Shown here piece after piece: positions 34,706 through 45,999 of a DNA stretch of 64,000 nt. Position 1 is the first letter of the stretch. Every line of letters begins with the position of its first letter. The notes beneath the pieces are model-generated. The model did no database searches. It saw nothing but the letters and a program-made list of their open reading frames with translations, and had not been told where the DNA came from. The stretch is taken from positions 3,513,001 to 3,577,000 of the forward strand of contig NC_056539.1 of assembly GCF_910596095.1 (NCBI RefSeq). The letters are read 5' to 3'. This stretch comes from Thunnus maccoyii. Its lineage: Eukaryota > Chordata > Actinopteri > Scombriformes > Scombridae. The translations under genes were made by a program, and so were the position numbers.

Positions 34706-37700
34706 CAAAAACTAAATACACATCAATAACAGCTGTGTCTTTTTTAAAACAGCCCATTTTGCTGTTTAATTTGGATGACTTGTTACTAAATTTAGAGCCA
34801 CAGCCAGCAGCTGGTTAGCTTAGCGTAGCACAGACACTGCAAAAGGGGAAAAATTAGATGTGAGAGCTTATTCATCCCCTTGTTTGTTGTAATTTGATTG
34901 AACACAAATTTATTTAGCAATATGCACTGTGTACACACTGACACAACACGTAGTAGCAGGATCCCCATCAAGGCGCTTGTCGTTTCAGTTGATATTGTGC
35001 TTTTGTGGTGCATATTCCCAAACGTATTTGTAATTAATGAAATTACTACAAACTGACTGACACACAATAAATAGGGACTTTAGGCTCCAAGGCAGTCTTT
35101 GGCACAGTGGATCAAGAGACAATTTTTTTCAATAAAACATCAGGGAAACAAAAAAACACAAACACGTACAAAAATGGGAATGTAATAATGTAATACATAC
35201 ATCATGTCTACAACATAATCCATTAATTATGTAATCTCAGTCACATTCAACACCAGGAATCACAATTTGATTTGCCAAAATTTCAGAAATTTGCTTAAAA
35301 TTTATTGTGCAAGAATTTAATGGAATCATGAATAATTGAATGTCTTTGGGAAATATGAATCTTGTTGGTTTTGGTAACTATTTGTTTTAAAAGAATGGCA
35401 TTGCATCTTATTGTTATGCCTTAAATAGGTAAAAATACTTACTTACATACTAAACTGCCTGTTTCTGGCATATTTACTTATTTCGAAGTGCTTACACTAA
35501 CAGAGAATTTCAGAACATGTAATTGCTTTTTAAACAAAATCTGTGATTCTTTTAAGACTGCATATTAGATTAAATTTGGTTTCTTGGAATTTACCATCAC
35601 TTCAGAGGAATTTAAAGCCGTCTTGGTTTTCTGACTTCAGGGTTTGGAAAGCTTTGTATAGAGTTAACATACACCCACAGAGGAAGTTTTCAAACTGTCT
35701 TGTAGACCCACTTCAAAAGAACTTTCTCTCAACACAAAATAGCATTTACAGGTTACCGTGTGTACAAAAATAACTTAATGTATGCTTGTTCTATTGTCTG
35801 CCATGTGTTATTCTGTTACATTAGCCTGCCCTTTCCATGAAATAAACTGGTGAATCCCTCTGGAAGCATCATACCTTGTCATATGCAAATGAAGATAAGG
35901 CAGCATTGTAAAGGAGGAATTTAAAATCTTAAGATAGCTGAGACATCGAAGTGCAACATAGCATTAGAAATGTGTTTTGTACATTTGAAAGTATAATGCA
36001 ACACTATTGCATTCACCCTACATAGCAGGGATATTTGAAGACTTTATGTACATGACATTTTCACTAGAACACTCCTTTTGTTTTGACCCAGTACTTGAAA
36101 AGTGTTGACCTAAACAGCACAACCATTGGCTGGCAGAACAGAGATGGCAAGCATAGTGTGGAGGAAAAATCTCCTTCATCTGGCTCTTGGTTAAGCCTCC
36201 TATATTTGACCAAAACTGGTCTCACCACACTGAGTTTACTTTGTGCTTCAGTCACTTTAGGGTCTTAAATTGCTTCGCCTCTTAGGTTTTAGTTGGGTTT
36301 AAAGGGGGAAAGAAGCCCAAACACCAGCCAATAACTGGCTTCAAGGCCTAAAAATGAAGACTGGAATGACAGACGTTCAGAATGACAAGCCCTAAAAACT
36401 AGGGAGGGTTATTGCATTCACCAAAGGAAAAACCATTGGGAACTGTTACAGATGTCAGTGACTAATATGACATTTGATGGTATGATGTTTTGTCAGTATT
36501 TGAAAAATTAAGTAAAAATGAAATGACAATTCAGTCTGATTATCTGAGTGTCTACCCAGGCATCCTAAATCATTGGGAATGGTGAGGCACACAAACTGCA
36601 TCTGATCTACCTGCTGTCAGTCCACCAGCTCCTACAGACCTCTTCACTGCTTCAAACAGAAGCATTCATATTATAAATTGCCTTTTCTGTCTCTGTGTTT
36701 GCCGTCAACAGTTGGCTGTAAGTAAACTTGAATCCAAGCTGTTGTAATGTAAAGGCATATAACTAGTCACTGCTTGTGATCAGACGCTACAATTAAGTAG
36801 CATCTGATCTTATGAATTATTGTGTGTGAGCTCACAGTGATGAAAACTCTACGGCAGACAGGCCGGTTGTCGGTTTGTCGAACAGCATCTGACACCACAT
36901 CCCCTTGCACCATTCCATTGTTGGAATTTCTGCAAGTTTCCAAAAAAAAGACAATCTAACAATGACACCCACTTCACACAGTGACTGGCTAGATCCATGG
37001 AGGTGGGAAAGTATAGTAGGTGGGGTTTGAACTTCTCACTCCACTCATGCATCTGCTTTTTTACTTGTGTGTAAGTGTAACACCATGAATACCTTGATGA
37101 AGAGACTGACCAAAAGTGTGTGCCATTATCCCCATTTGAACAACTGAAACGGCTTGCGGTCAAATACCCATATTTGACAACATCTCCAGTTACTGATTAT
37201 ACTCACATGATAGCTAAGGTCAAGAGCTCTATAACAGTTGGTTTCATGTCTGAAGCCCCTTTTTGTTGCTGAATTATAAGCCTTCAAACATGCACCAAGG
37301 TCAGGGTTCAAAGGTCAGTATTTAAAAGCAGGAGCCATGTAGAATCTTCATACTGACATATGTTACTCTCCAGGTTGAGACCTTTCCAACGATGTATCTG
37401 GTTTAGCTAATTTTCTCATTTCATGGATACAAGCCATCCAAGGCCTAGTTTCAGAGAGCACTTTGAAGGCCCAATGTATAAAAGCTGTATCAAGCTTTTT
37501 GTTTGTTTGTTTTTTCTTTTTTAGTGGAAATAGTGACCAAAATAAATCACCTTCAGAGATTACAATACCGCTGCTAAACTAGAGCATTACTACAGGCTTG
37601 GAGGAAGGCCTGAAGTGCTTGGGTTAGGCTTGATTTAAAATGTAACATTCTGAATTTTGTATCTTTATGATTCTTGGTTTAGGGATTTTATGCCAGCATG

Positions 37701-37709
37701 ACATACAGT
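34706..37709. other. Anonymous sequence
   Basis: About 3 kb with no gene, RNA or element that I can define. The 104-codon minus-strand frame at 36849-37163 and the plus-strand frame at 36083-36268 show no domain or splice support. Confidence 0.35.
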
Positions 37710-38180
37710 AGCCCATTCAATCAGAATTTTTATTAGCCAATGCAAGCATAAAAAGAATGTGTCTTGGCATTTGCTCCCAAAAAACGCAACACAGAAGAAT
37801 AAAGAAAGACAAAAAAATGTACTACAACTAATAATAATGAAATAAACAAAGTAATATTAAAATTAAATTGAAATTTTAAAATCTATTTACAGAGTGAAAT
37901 AGTAAAAATTTTAAAAAGGGAAATAAAACTTGAACATAGTATTTACTGTACAAAGGAAATACAGACTGTGCTATGGACAAAGAAATGAAGTGTATGAACT
38001 ATATGAAGGTGACAAGAGCAAAAATTAAACGTGACATGTGCATAAATAATTAAATTATGTAACAGTGGAGCTTGAATGCCATGCACAATGTAAAGTCCAG
38101 TTTGATTAAATATATAAAAGTGACAAGTGCAGGGATTAAATGAGGGATATGAAATGTAAAGTCCAGTTTGACAACCCCAA
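37710..38180 (-). mobile_element. Possible LINE 3' UTR fragment
   Basis: TTTTTATTAGCCAATGCAAG with CATAAAAAGAATGTGTCTTGG, then A-rich DNA, resembles (reverse strand) the non-coding 3' region of a fish LINE from memory. A block AATGTAAAGTCCAGTTTGA occurs twice (about 38089 and 38155) along with GTGACAAGNGCA, giving a small internal repeat. No coding part is attached. Confidence 0.3.
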
Positions 38181-38989
38181 ACAGCAGTTGAATGCACCCA
38201 AAACACAATGCTCCTCCTTAGCCCTCCACTATCAAAAATTGACAAAAAAAACTTGATTTCTCAGAATCAAAGGAAATAGTTATGAATAAATAAAAACTGT
38301 TAAATAGTTAAAACTGATGGCCTTAACATTAACTAACCTGATACCTATCGTGTTGTTAAGTTATCAAGGACACTTTCGTGTTTTTGTGTTGAGAAATGTT
38401 AGAGATATCATTAAAAGTAAACCTTAACACAGTGACAGTGAGGAAAATACTTCTGGGCAGATCCTCCGGTCAGCCAATCGTAAAGCTTCAAACTCTCAAT
38501 TTCAAATTTAATTCATCCCTGAGGCTCTAAAATCTATGTTTTTATTGAAAGAACATCATCAAACAGTTAAATAAAACAACACAAATAACATAACAGCTCA
38601 GGTAACTACACAACGCAAAGACAATGATTCAAACAACGTGCAAATGCATGGTTTCAGCGATAGCAGCGTCCATAGCAACCACCATAGCAACGATAGAAAG
38701 CTTGAAAAACTAAACATCATAAACATTCACTTAACGAAGATTATGAAAAAAAAAAATGCACATTTCTATAAAATAAAATAAACTTAAAATATATCTTAAA
38801 ATATTGCATTTTCCACTGAGAATAAAAGGAATGTCAGCCTTTTTTTGTTTGTTTGTTTTCACCAACCAACAGAAAAGAATAGGCCAAAAAAAAAAAAAGT
38901 AGGCATCTCACAATTTTAGAGCCGTTATTGTGAAACTAATACATTTTGTGGACCAATGTAGCTATTATACATTTTGATGTGAGACTGGG
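38181..38989. other. Anonymous AT-rich sequence
   Basis: No recognised feature. GATAGCAGCGTCCATAGCAACCAC... near 38659 contains short CATAGCAAC repeats. Confidence 0.35.
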
Positions 38990-39086
38990 TTGATACTGTC
39001 CGTTAATAAACACTTATAACTACAATACGGTGTGTTGTAAGCCATTTATTAAATGTTTGTATACTGCTTATAAAGGCTAAATATGG
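38990..39086 (+). repeat. Dispersed repeat fragment
   Basis: TTGTAAGCCATTTATTAAATG then TACTGCTTATAAAGGCTAAATA resembles a common fish repeat with nested TTATAA words. It is only a fragment. Confidence 0.3.
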
Positions 39087-40044
39087 CAATTTACAGGAAG
39101 TGTTCCATCAAATGTCTTCATTTCAGTTTTTTTTTCTTTGAATTGTACATACATGGCATGGTGACACATTTCCAGCCTCATGTCTAGGTTTGCTTCACAC
39201 ATGACAATTATAATCCAACTCTCCAGATAAATGTAGACTGTGTATGTACTTGGATAAGAGATGCACAAGAGAGACTTATAATTTTATATGCATCTCTATG
39301 AATAAATGTGTGTATACCGTATGTGCATATTTGTGTGTATGTGTGTGTCTGTTTGTTTACTTGGCAGTGGCAGCCGGTCCCTAGACTCTCTCTGTCTCCA
39401 CTAACATCTGGCCTCTCACAGACTTAGCCTGGAGACACACACACACACACACAGCCACATGCAAACTCGGACTGAGTCACCCAGTCTATCTTACAAATGC
39501 TCACTCACTTACACACACACACACACACACTTTGTCACTCATTTAGTCTCACACAGACACACACGCACAGCCGCAGGCTGACTTTTGGAGCTGCAGGCCG
39601 ATAAATTTCTCCAGTCGGTGTTCCCAGCTGCACTAGTGATTGATTGATCAATTGTAGTGAAGAATTGTTTGGTCCTACTGGGACTGACAAATAACTGCTA
39701 TTATCACATTGGTAAAATATCAGGCCTGGCCCACAGCTGATTGGTTCTTATCAGGCAGACATATCAATTACACTCATTGCCTCTGCTGCAAGTGGTAAAC
39801 ATCATACAGAAGCCTCCTGGTGAGTGTCAGAGTGCCTGAACGTGAATGTTTCCACCTATCATCAATCCTGGTATTCCATCTATCTTAGCAACAATAGCTG
39901 CATCACTGGAGAATCTGTATCTGTTTAGTCAAGTAATCTATTGTTAGTGTTGTGCTACATATAGATGAGTTAACTAGATGAGAATGACTCATCCCCATGC
40001 TCCTTTTCATAGAATCCAAAATGGCAAATTTAAATTTAGTCAAG
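39087..40044. other. Anonymous sequence with short CA/GT runs
   Basis: It contains (CA)n near 39434-39453 and 39511-39530, and a TGTGTGTATGTGTGTG stretch near 39330-39349. No gene is seen. Confidence 0.4.
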
Positions 40045-40310
40045 ACTGAGGAGGCGAGACCAAATCAAAACCAAGAAAGAGCAAGACCCACTCAAGATTG
40101 AGACCTACAGCATTGACAAAACTGAGTCGAGACCAAGATGAGAGAGAAAGACTCCAAGAGTCCGGAGACTCATTCTGGTGAGTCTGGAATGAGTCAGCAG
40201 CAAGACCAGGTCCAGACCAATGATGAAGAAGAGTGAGATTGAGTGACTGTGCGGGAATGAGACCAAATTAAAACCAAGACGGAGTGAGACTGAGGCCAGA
40301 TTGAGAGACA
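40045..40310 (+). repeat. Degenerate GAGACCAA minisatellite
   Basis: The words GAGACCAA, CAAGACCAG, AACCAAGA and GAGTGAGA recur irregularly through 260 bp. This is the pattern of an old GAGACCAAGAC-type tandem array. The minus-strand Leu/Ser/Phe-rich 93-codon frame is its translation and not a gene. Confidence 0.5.
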
Positions 40311-40880
40311 TAAAAAAACAAAGAGACTGAGTAAAGACTACTGATGCCTTTAAATGAGTTACATGAGGATGTAAACAAGCCTCCATAAATGTGACAGAAC
40401 CTCACTCAACTCTTCTATGTGACTGTAATATATATATGTATGTTTGTCTTTAGTCTGTGGGATAATAACAATCTTAAAACTTCACTGCGTTATAGACTGT
40501 GTGTGATGGGTGTTGGGGTAGTTTCAGATCAAAGTGCAAGTGTATAGTTTGCGTAATGTAGAGCTCAATATGAAGAGCTTTGTATAATCTTTTTTTTTCT
40601 TCCATGCTTGAAATGTTTTACACAAGACCCAGTAGAATCAAAGTGTTTAGTAACATGAATTTATTAATTCAGAGATGCACAAAGTTTACTGTTCCACCAT
40701 TCCTCTCTACAATGAAATGATCAGTGTTATAACTTCCTCCTCTGTGCAGTGTTGAATTTGCATTTTTGGTGTGAAAGCCTTGTAGTAAGCTCTCAATCTG
40801 TGGTGCAATGAAAGTCTGATGAATCATAGATATGTCATTAACTTGCATCATTCATCTGCACTACTTCTATGTTTCAACAG

Positions 40881-41034
40881 TGTAGCAGAAGAAGAAATAA
40901 CCTTTGAGCAGAGCGCTGGCACTTCTATGGATTGGAAAACCTCTACAGAAGAGGAGAAGGAGCGTGTAAACGGTCACAACCAGGGAAAAGAGGGCAACAT
41001 GGAATACAAGGAAATTTTGCCAAGTGACCTTCAG
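40881..41034 (+). CDS. Candidate internal exon of an unrecognised host gene
   Basis: A pyrimidine-containing acceptor (CTACTTCTATGTTTCAACAG) precedes 154 bp that stay open in one frame and end at CTTCAG|GTAAAT, a fair splice donor. The peptide starts VAEEEITFEQSAG and ends EYKEILPSDLQ; it is hydrophilic and not low-complexity. I do not recognise it. Neighbouring candidate acceptors at about 41475 and 41543 do not give a compatible frame in an obvious way. In 64 kb, some exon-like stretches are expected by chance. Confidence 0.2.
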
Positions 41035-42059
41035 GTAAATATGTTCTTTAGCTGTAGCATAGCGCTAGCTTACCAGTTAAATTCTGCATCATTTCATGTT
41101 GTGTACAGATTGGTTGGTTCGTGAAAGTGGGTCGTAGTAGCAGTCACATTGTGTAATTTTGGTCCTACATTTCTGACACGGTACAGTGTTTGATGCAGGT
41201 TCTTTGGTGGTTCACCACATTTCTACCAAGACTGTCAACTTTTGTCTGGGACAGCACAAAATGACAAAGTGTAAAGGGGGCTTATCCAGCTTATTGACAA
41301 ATTTAAACTAAGCTCTAAGGATTCCTTTGAAGATATAGTGGCTGACTAACACAGTGAATAGAAAGATTTCTCAATAAACCACATATCAACATGTTGGCCT
41401 TGCCAATTTTGGGGCATTAGACAAGATTTTATAATTTTTCCGATCTGTTTTTATTTTTTTTCTCTTTTCACCAGACTGCATGAGCTGCAGAGAGGCAGTA
41501 AATTGCTCTGGGTGAGAATTTGGATCGGCTCTTTCCTTTTCCAGCTGCCTTTTTCATTTTCGTGCCAATGGGAGAGCCAGTGATTTTCCTAGTGGCTATC
41601 ATCTTTGAGATGCATATGGAAGCAATGGCACAGCATGATGACATAAGGGCCTTGCAGAGATCACACGAGGCTGAGAGAGGGAGAGAACGAGAGGAAGCAG
41701 AAAGTAAGAGGAGATGAAGTTGCTGATAATGTTTTAACTTGACAAAATGTACACTGCAAAAAGAGCAGAATTAGATTGAGGCTACTAAAGTATTGCATTT
41801 CTGGATAATACATTTACATCAAATTATTACATTATCTCTCCACATCATAATGGCTGCATCATCATTTAACCTCTTATTGTAACAATAATGCTGACTAATG
41901 TACTGTATATTATTCATATCCTTTTGAAGTAAGTCAATTTTGTAATCGCATTAGATCAAAACAAGGCGCTCAGTTATTCTGCAAACCTCACATCTCATAA
42001 CATGTTTGTGGCATTTAAATGGAGAAGTTGTTCCATATCCACAAGTATTATATTAGTCA
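41035..42059. other. Anonymous sequence
   Basis: The frame at 41520-41717 has a hydrophobic first half and an Arg/Glu-rich end (HEAERGREREEAESKRR). It contains an acceptor-like CTTTTCCAG and a donor-like AAAGTAAG, but matches nothing I know. Confidence 0.3.
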
Positions 42060-42510
42060 TTGAAGAAAGAAGGAAGGACGAAGTTCAGATCCTTTCCTTA
42101 AGTAAAAGTACCAACACAGCAAAATAAAAGTCCTCCATTCTATACTTACATAAAGGTAAAGAAATACTATCACTAAAATGTATCTAGTATCAAGTATCTA
42201 AAATAATCTCTTTGTAAAAAGAGTGTATACTGCAACATTTGATTGTTAATACTAATGTATTAATACATAAGTAGCATTTTACTCCAATAGCTGGTGGAGG
42301 TGGAACTAGTGGTCCCAACCAAGGGTTCCAATTGGTCACAAGATCAATCTGAGGGGTGGTGATGATGATTACTGGTGCAGGAGAGAAAAGAAAGTTTTGC
42401 TACATATGTTTGTATTCATTTTTGACTTTTTTATAATCTTTGCAGTAAGGTAAGTAAAATTGTACTTAAATGCAGTACTTAAATGTACTTAGTTACTTTC
42501 AACCTCTGAT
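42060..42510 (+). mobile_element. Non-autonomous repeat D (TACTTAAGTAAAAGTA type)
   Basis: The left part AGTTCAGATCC-TTCCTTAAGTAAAAGTACC and the right part GTACTTAAATGTACTTAGTTAC-TTTC are roughly inverted with respect to each other (AAGTAC/GTACTT words). The middle has AGCTGGTGGAGGTGGAACTAGT. This is a familiar abundant short fish repeat from memory. A related middle block lies at 56865-57050. Confidence 0.5.
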
Positions 42511-43497
42511 ATTAGTCAGCAACAAAATGGATTTGAATGTATTACCAAAGTCACTCTACTGCAGATGTCTGCATGCCTGGTGTGTGTTTGTGCAGTCAGA
42601 AATGTAATTTATAAAACCTTGAATTGACTTAATAAATCAAAATAAAACCCTTTTTCAGACTTCAAATTTTTCTGAAGTGTGCATGCTTATACAATCCTCG
42701 GGTATTTGCAAATAATGACAATCTGTTCTCTCAGTCAATGTAAGCCAAAAAGAGATGAGGGGTTACAAAAATACCCACTGTGAACACAACAGGCCGATCT
42801 GTGTCCATAGATGATGAAATATCAGCAAGGCCACCCTCAGTCCTCACTGCTGGAATAACAATCACAGCAACACCAACGGGGGAGAGAAAGAAAGATGCAA
42901 TGAGATGATGAAAGAGGCGGAGAGAATGGGAAGACATGCCATTATCGTTGGGAGACTTGTCATTTCTCCGTGTTGAAGGTCACATCACGACTTCCAGACA
43001 CTGAAAAATAAAAGTGCTTAAAAGTCCTTTGACTAATGTCCTATTCACATTTGTATGAGTTATAATAAAATGGTGCTGGTTAATTAAAATATACTGTTTA
43101 AAGGCATGATGTGACACATGAAGGTGGTTTAACATAGTAAAATAGAAACCTGTCATCATCATCTGGAACTGGGTCTTTAGTTTGCCAGATGTTCAACTTT
43201 TCTTTTCACCAGTTTCCTGCTAACTTTGGTTTCATGTTGTTTACTGCTGGAAATTCTTTAATTCTACATAGTTGCATTGTTTTTATTTTCAATCAATACT
43301 TGTTTGCAGTAGTTACATGATGTTTATATAGGTAAATAGATACATATATTCTTTATCTTTATATAAATAAAGGTTATTATTTTGTATTATAGGTGAGTGA
43401 GAATAACCTACCCTTCAGCTGTGACCAGTTAACAGGTTGTTAAAACACCACTATATAAAGGCTGTAGCCATGCGTAATGGCTGCGCCAAATGATACA
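42511..43497. other. Region upstream of Harbinger 2, one unexplained minus-strand frame
   Basis: The left terminal inverted repeat of the second Harbinger should lie here, but I did not find it. A TATATAAAGG box (43452-43461) precedes the transposase start. On the minus strand, 42731-42937 encodes PVGVAVIVIPAVRTEGGLAD followed by ISSSMDTDRPVVFTVGIFV. It reads like real protein but I do not recognise it. Confidence 0.3.
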
Positions 43498-44000
43498 ATG
43501 GCTGCTTTAGCGTTACTGGAAGATATTACTAGTCTTCAGTGACTGTACTGATTTTCTGGTCCATGATGATGACTGGCTAATGCGCTGCTTTTGATTTCCA
43601 AGAGCTGTTCTCTTGGAATTGTGTGCTGAACTGGGCCCTGTGTTGGAACAGCACTCTCAGAAAAACCATGCCACCCCCGTCCATCTACAACAATCGTTTT
43701 TTTGGCGAGGGCAATGTTTCAATGGTAGCTTGTGGAGAGATCAGGGATATCCCAGTCTGGACTGAGCTGGATCATGCTCATGGTGTGGGGTGGCAAAATT
43801 TCTTTGAGTAATAGTTACATCAGCTTCCCTTACACAGCAGCTAAATAGGCCAACATCAAAATGCAATTTGCAGCAATTTGATGTCCGGTTTCCCAAATGT
43901 AATCGAAGCTCTCGACCGCACATATGATGCAATAGGAGCACCTTGTGAGGATGAATTTGTTTACATTAATTGGAAACCTTTTCATTCCGTCAGCATCCAG

Positions 44001-45227
44001 GGGTCTCATTTATAACTTTTGCTTGTTGCAAAAAATAGGGCTTCAAAGAAGCGTATGCCACTTCCCATGCAAAAGATCTATAAAAACAAACTTGATGGGA
44101 GAATATGTGCACCTGCATGTTAACTCATGACCCATGCGTACAAACATTTTGGAGACAGTGGATTGGTTGTGCCCTGACACACACGTGTTTTTGCTTTTGT
44201 TATTTGGCTTTATGTGTTTTTGTTTTTCAGAGAAATACAGGAGAATGTAAATGCTTACGTTAACTATTCTGACTATATCACTGCAAGCACCATTATGTCT
44301 CATTGTGTTTTCTGGAGTTTTGGTTTTCTGTTTGCTCTGTGTTTTTCCTCCTGTGTCTCTGTGCTGCTTTTCCCTCCACACATACTCTGCATCAGCTTCA
44401 TTAGCCCTGCCCTGTTCCCAGAGTTTTCCCAAGCCAATCAGCTCCTTGCCAGTCCTCTGTCTAGTCACCTGTTCTCTATTCCCTCATTAGTTCTGTCTGT
44501 ATTTAAGCCTTGGTTTTCAGTTCAGTATTTGATGAATCCTTTGTTCTATATTGTTTAGTTTGTTCTGCTCTTTTCTGTGTTGTTCAGTTTTGCTTTTACC
44601 TGCCAGCTTTGTCTTTTGCCTGCACAAGCCTTAAAATCAAGAAGTTATTCTTCAGTTCATACTGCCTGCGTCCTGTATTTGGGTCCAACTCCTGCTACTC
44701 TTCCTGTCACTGGCTTGCCTTTCCCCGAGAGTAAGTATGAATATACTTATTTCTTTTCATCTCAACTATGCTAACTAACTGATGAACTTAACATCACTGG
44801 TTGCAGAAATCCAAGATGACATCAAATATCTTAAAACAAAATGAAAAATAATAGCAGAACAGAACTTCCTCTTCAGCTACACAAGCACAAGTGACAAGCT
44901 AGAGGGCCCAATACGCTGACGCTCGACACTCATTGGACAGACCTCTCAAGACAGAGTGATTGGTGTGGTGAAAGAAACACATTTACACCAATATTCATGA
45001 ATACTTTTGCATTGACCATTTATGGTGTATGTAGGCATGTAGAGGGCTGAATATGAGGCTGATTCATGTGCCCACATTTCCAAGTGGATGTGATTTGTAA
45101 AGGTAAAAATTTGTGCGTATGCGTGGTTTTATAAATCTGATTATTTTTCAGCGCACGTTACTTTCGGTTTTTGTGTAAACATACACTTTTAGTATGGATC
45201 CTACACACTGTTTTATAAGTGAGACCC
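44001..45227. mobile_element. Nested Harbinger-type non-autonomous element (1,227 bp) with CAG duplication
   Basis: It begins GGGTCTCATTTATAA and ends TTATAAGTGAGACCC, which are inverted repeats. CAG lies immediately on each side (43998-44000 and 45228-45230). Removing the element and one CAG gives AGC ATC CAG ATT ATT TGT GAT, that is SIQ|IICD in perfect transposase frame. A 3-bp CWG duplication is known for vertebrate Harbinger elements. Subterminal words (TGTGCGTATGCGTGGTTTTA and GCATACG-like blocks) are GC-poor but CpG-bearing. It has no transposase of its own. Part of its middle looks like a gypsy LTR. Confidence 0.9.
44296..44709 (+). mobile_element. Possible solo LTR of a gypsy-type retrotransposon
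   Basis: It begins TGTCTCATTGTGTTTTCTGG. GTCTGTATTTAAGCC (promoter-like, about 44486-44509) lies mid-way. The end GCCTGCGTCCTGTATTTGGG-TCCAACTCC...CCTGTCA has the form seen at the 3' ends of fish gypsy LTRs, from memory. It is T/C-rich throughout. I could not find a 4-5-bp duplication, and no primer-binding site, gag or pol follows. So this is either a decayed solo LTR or a look-alike. Confidence 0.4.
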
Positions 45228-45369
45228 CAGATTATTTGTGATGCACAAATGATGCTAACAAATGTGGTTGCCAAATGCCCTGGGTTAAGCCACGATTCAT
45301 TTATACTGTCTCAAAGCGGTGTGGGAATGCGACTTCATTCTGGAGCAGTGCCAGATGGATGGCTTCTTG

Positions 45370-45460
45370 ATGAGATGTGATTATTTACTGACCTTTGATA
45401 ATTATGCTGTTTGCGTTTCACGCAATCAAACCATTAAATGCACACATTTTATACCCACAG
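45370..45460 (+). other. Inferred Harbinger transposase intron with mutated donor
   Basis: The exon ends ...GGCTTCTTG and the next begins GTGACAGTGGG after the acceptor ACCCACAG. Together they read W-L-L-G-D-S-G, the conserved second-Asp motif. The intron would start ATGAGATG, where a consensus donor would be GTGAGA, so one base change (G to A) has destroyed it. The intron contains a stop directly after GWLLDEM in the unspliced frame. Confidence 0.6.
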
Positions 45461-45999
45461 GTGACAGTGGGCATGCATTGAAGCCATGGTTACTTGTGCC
45501 ATTTACAAAACCCCAGAGCACACAACAGACGCACTATAATGTGATGTAGAGCCATGCGTGCTGTGTGGTAGAGTATAGCATTGAGCTTTTAAAAGGGAAA
45601 TGGTTGTGCTTGGATGCCACAGGTGAGAGACTACTCTACCAGCCAGAAAACCTTTGCAAAATTATAAGGATGTGCACAATCTGGCGGTGAGGTATGCAGT
45701 CCCCTTCCCATCTGAATGCGTCAGACCTGACCTAACCCACTCCCACCCACCCCTCTGACCCTGTTGAACCCGATGCTGAACACCAACCAGCTGCAGCAGC
45801 AGTCCAACTGTGTCTTTACGTGATGCAGAAACTGTAAGCATGGTAAGTCAAGTGAACATTGTGTGTGTGTTTTATGAAACAAGGAGAGGATTGATGCACT
45901 TTTTAACATTTTTTCACAAGCTCTTTTAGTGTACAGCTTATTTCACTGTTGATTCCCTGAGAGTCACTTGTAATTCCCTCAGTTTCATGGCAACATTAA

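Larger units (their letters stand above)
43498..45720 (+). pseudogene. HARBI1-like Harbinger transposase, split by insertion
   Basis: It starts MAALALLEDIT, then has stops. FPNVIEALDRTYDAIGAP (first Asp kept, codon 43914-43916) and CEDEFVYIN, then FHSVSIQ, run up to the insertion. After it come IICDAQMMLTNVVAKCPG, SHDSFIL and GVGMRLHSGAVPDGWLL. GDSGHALKPWLLVPFTKPQS carries the second Asp (about 45460-45471). CVVEYSIELLKGKWLCLDAT supplies the Glu (about 45571). LLYQPENLCKIIRMC is near the end. All three DDE residues can be read, but stops, small frame changes and the 1.2-kb insertion make it dead. A 91-bp intron is inferred at 45370-45460 (see that entry). Confidence 0.85.

Noticed and set aside
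36849..37163. 104-codon minus-strand frame with a Cys cluster
   Set aside because: Cys residues come at its end in no zinc-finger spacing, and nothing around it supports an exon.
44043..44468. 141-codon minus-strand frame
   Set aside because: Lies inside the nested TIR element and overlaps the LTR-like block; Lys/Asn/Gln-rich with no motif.
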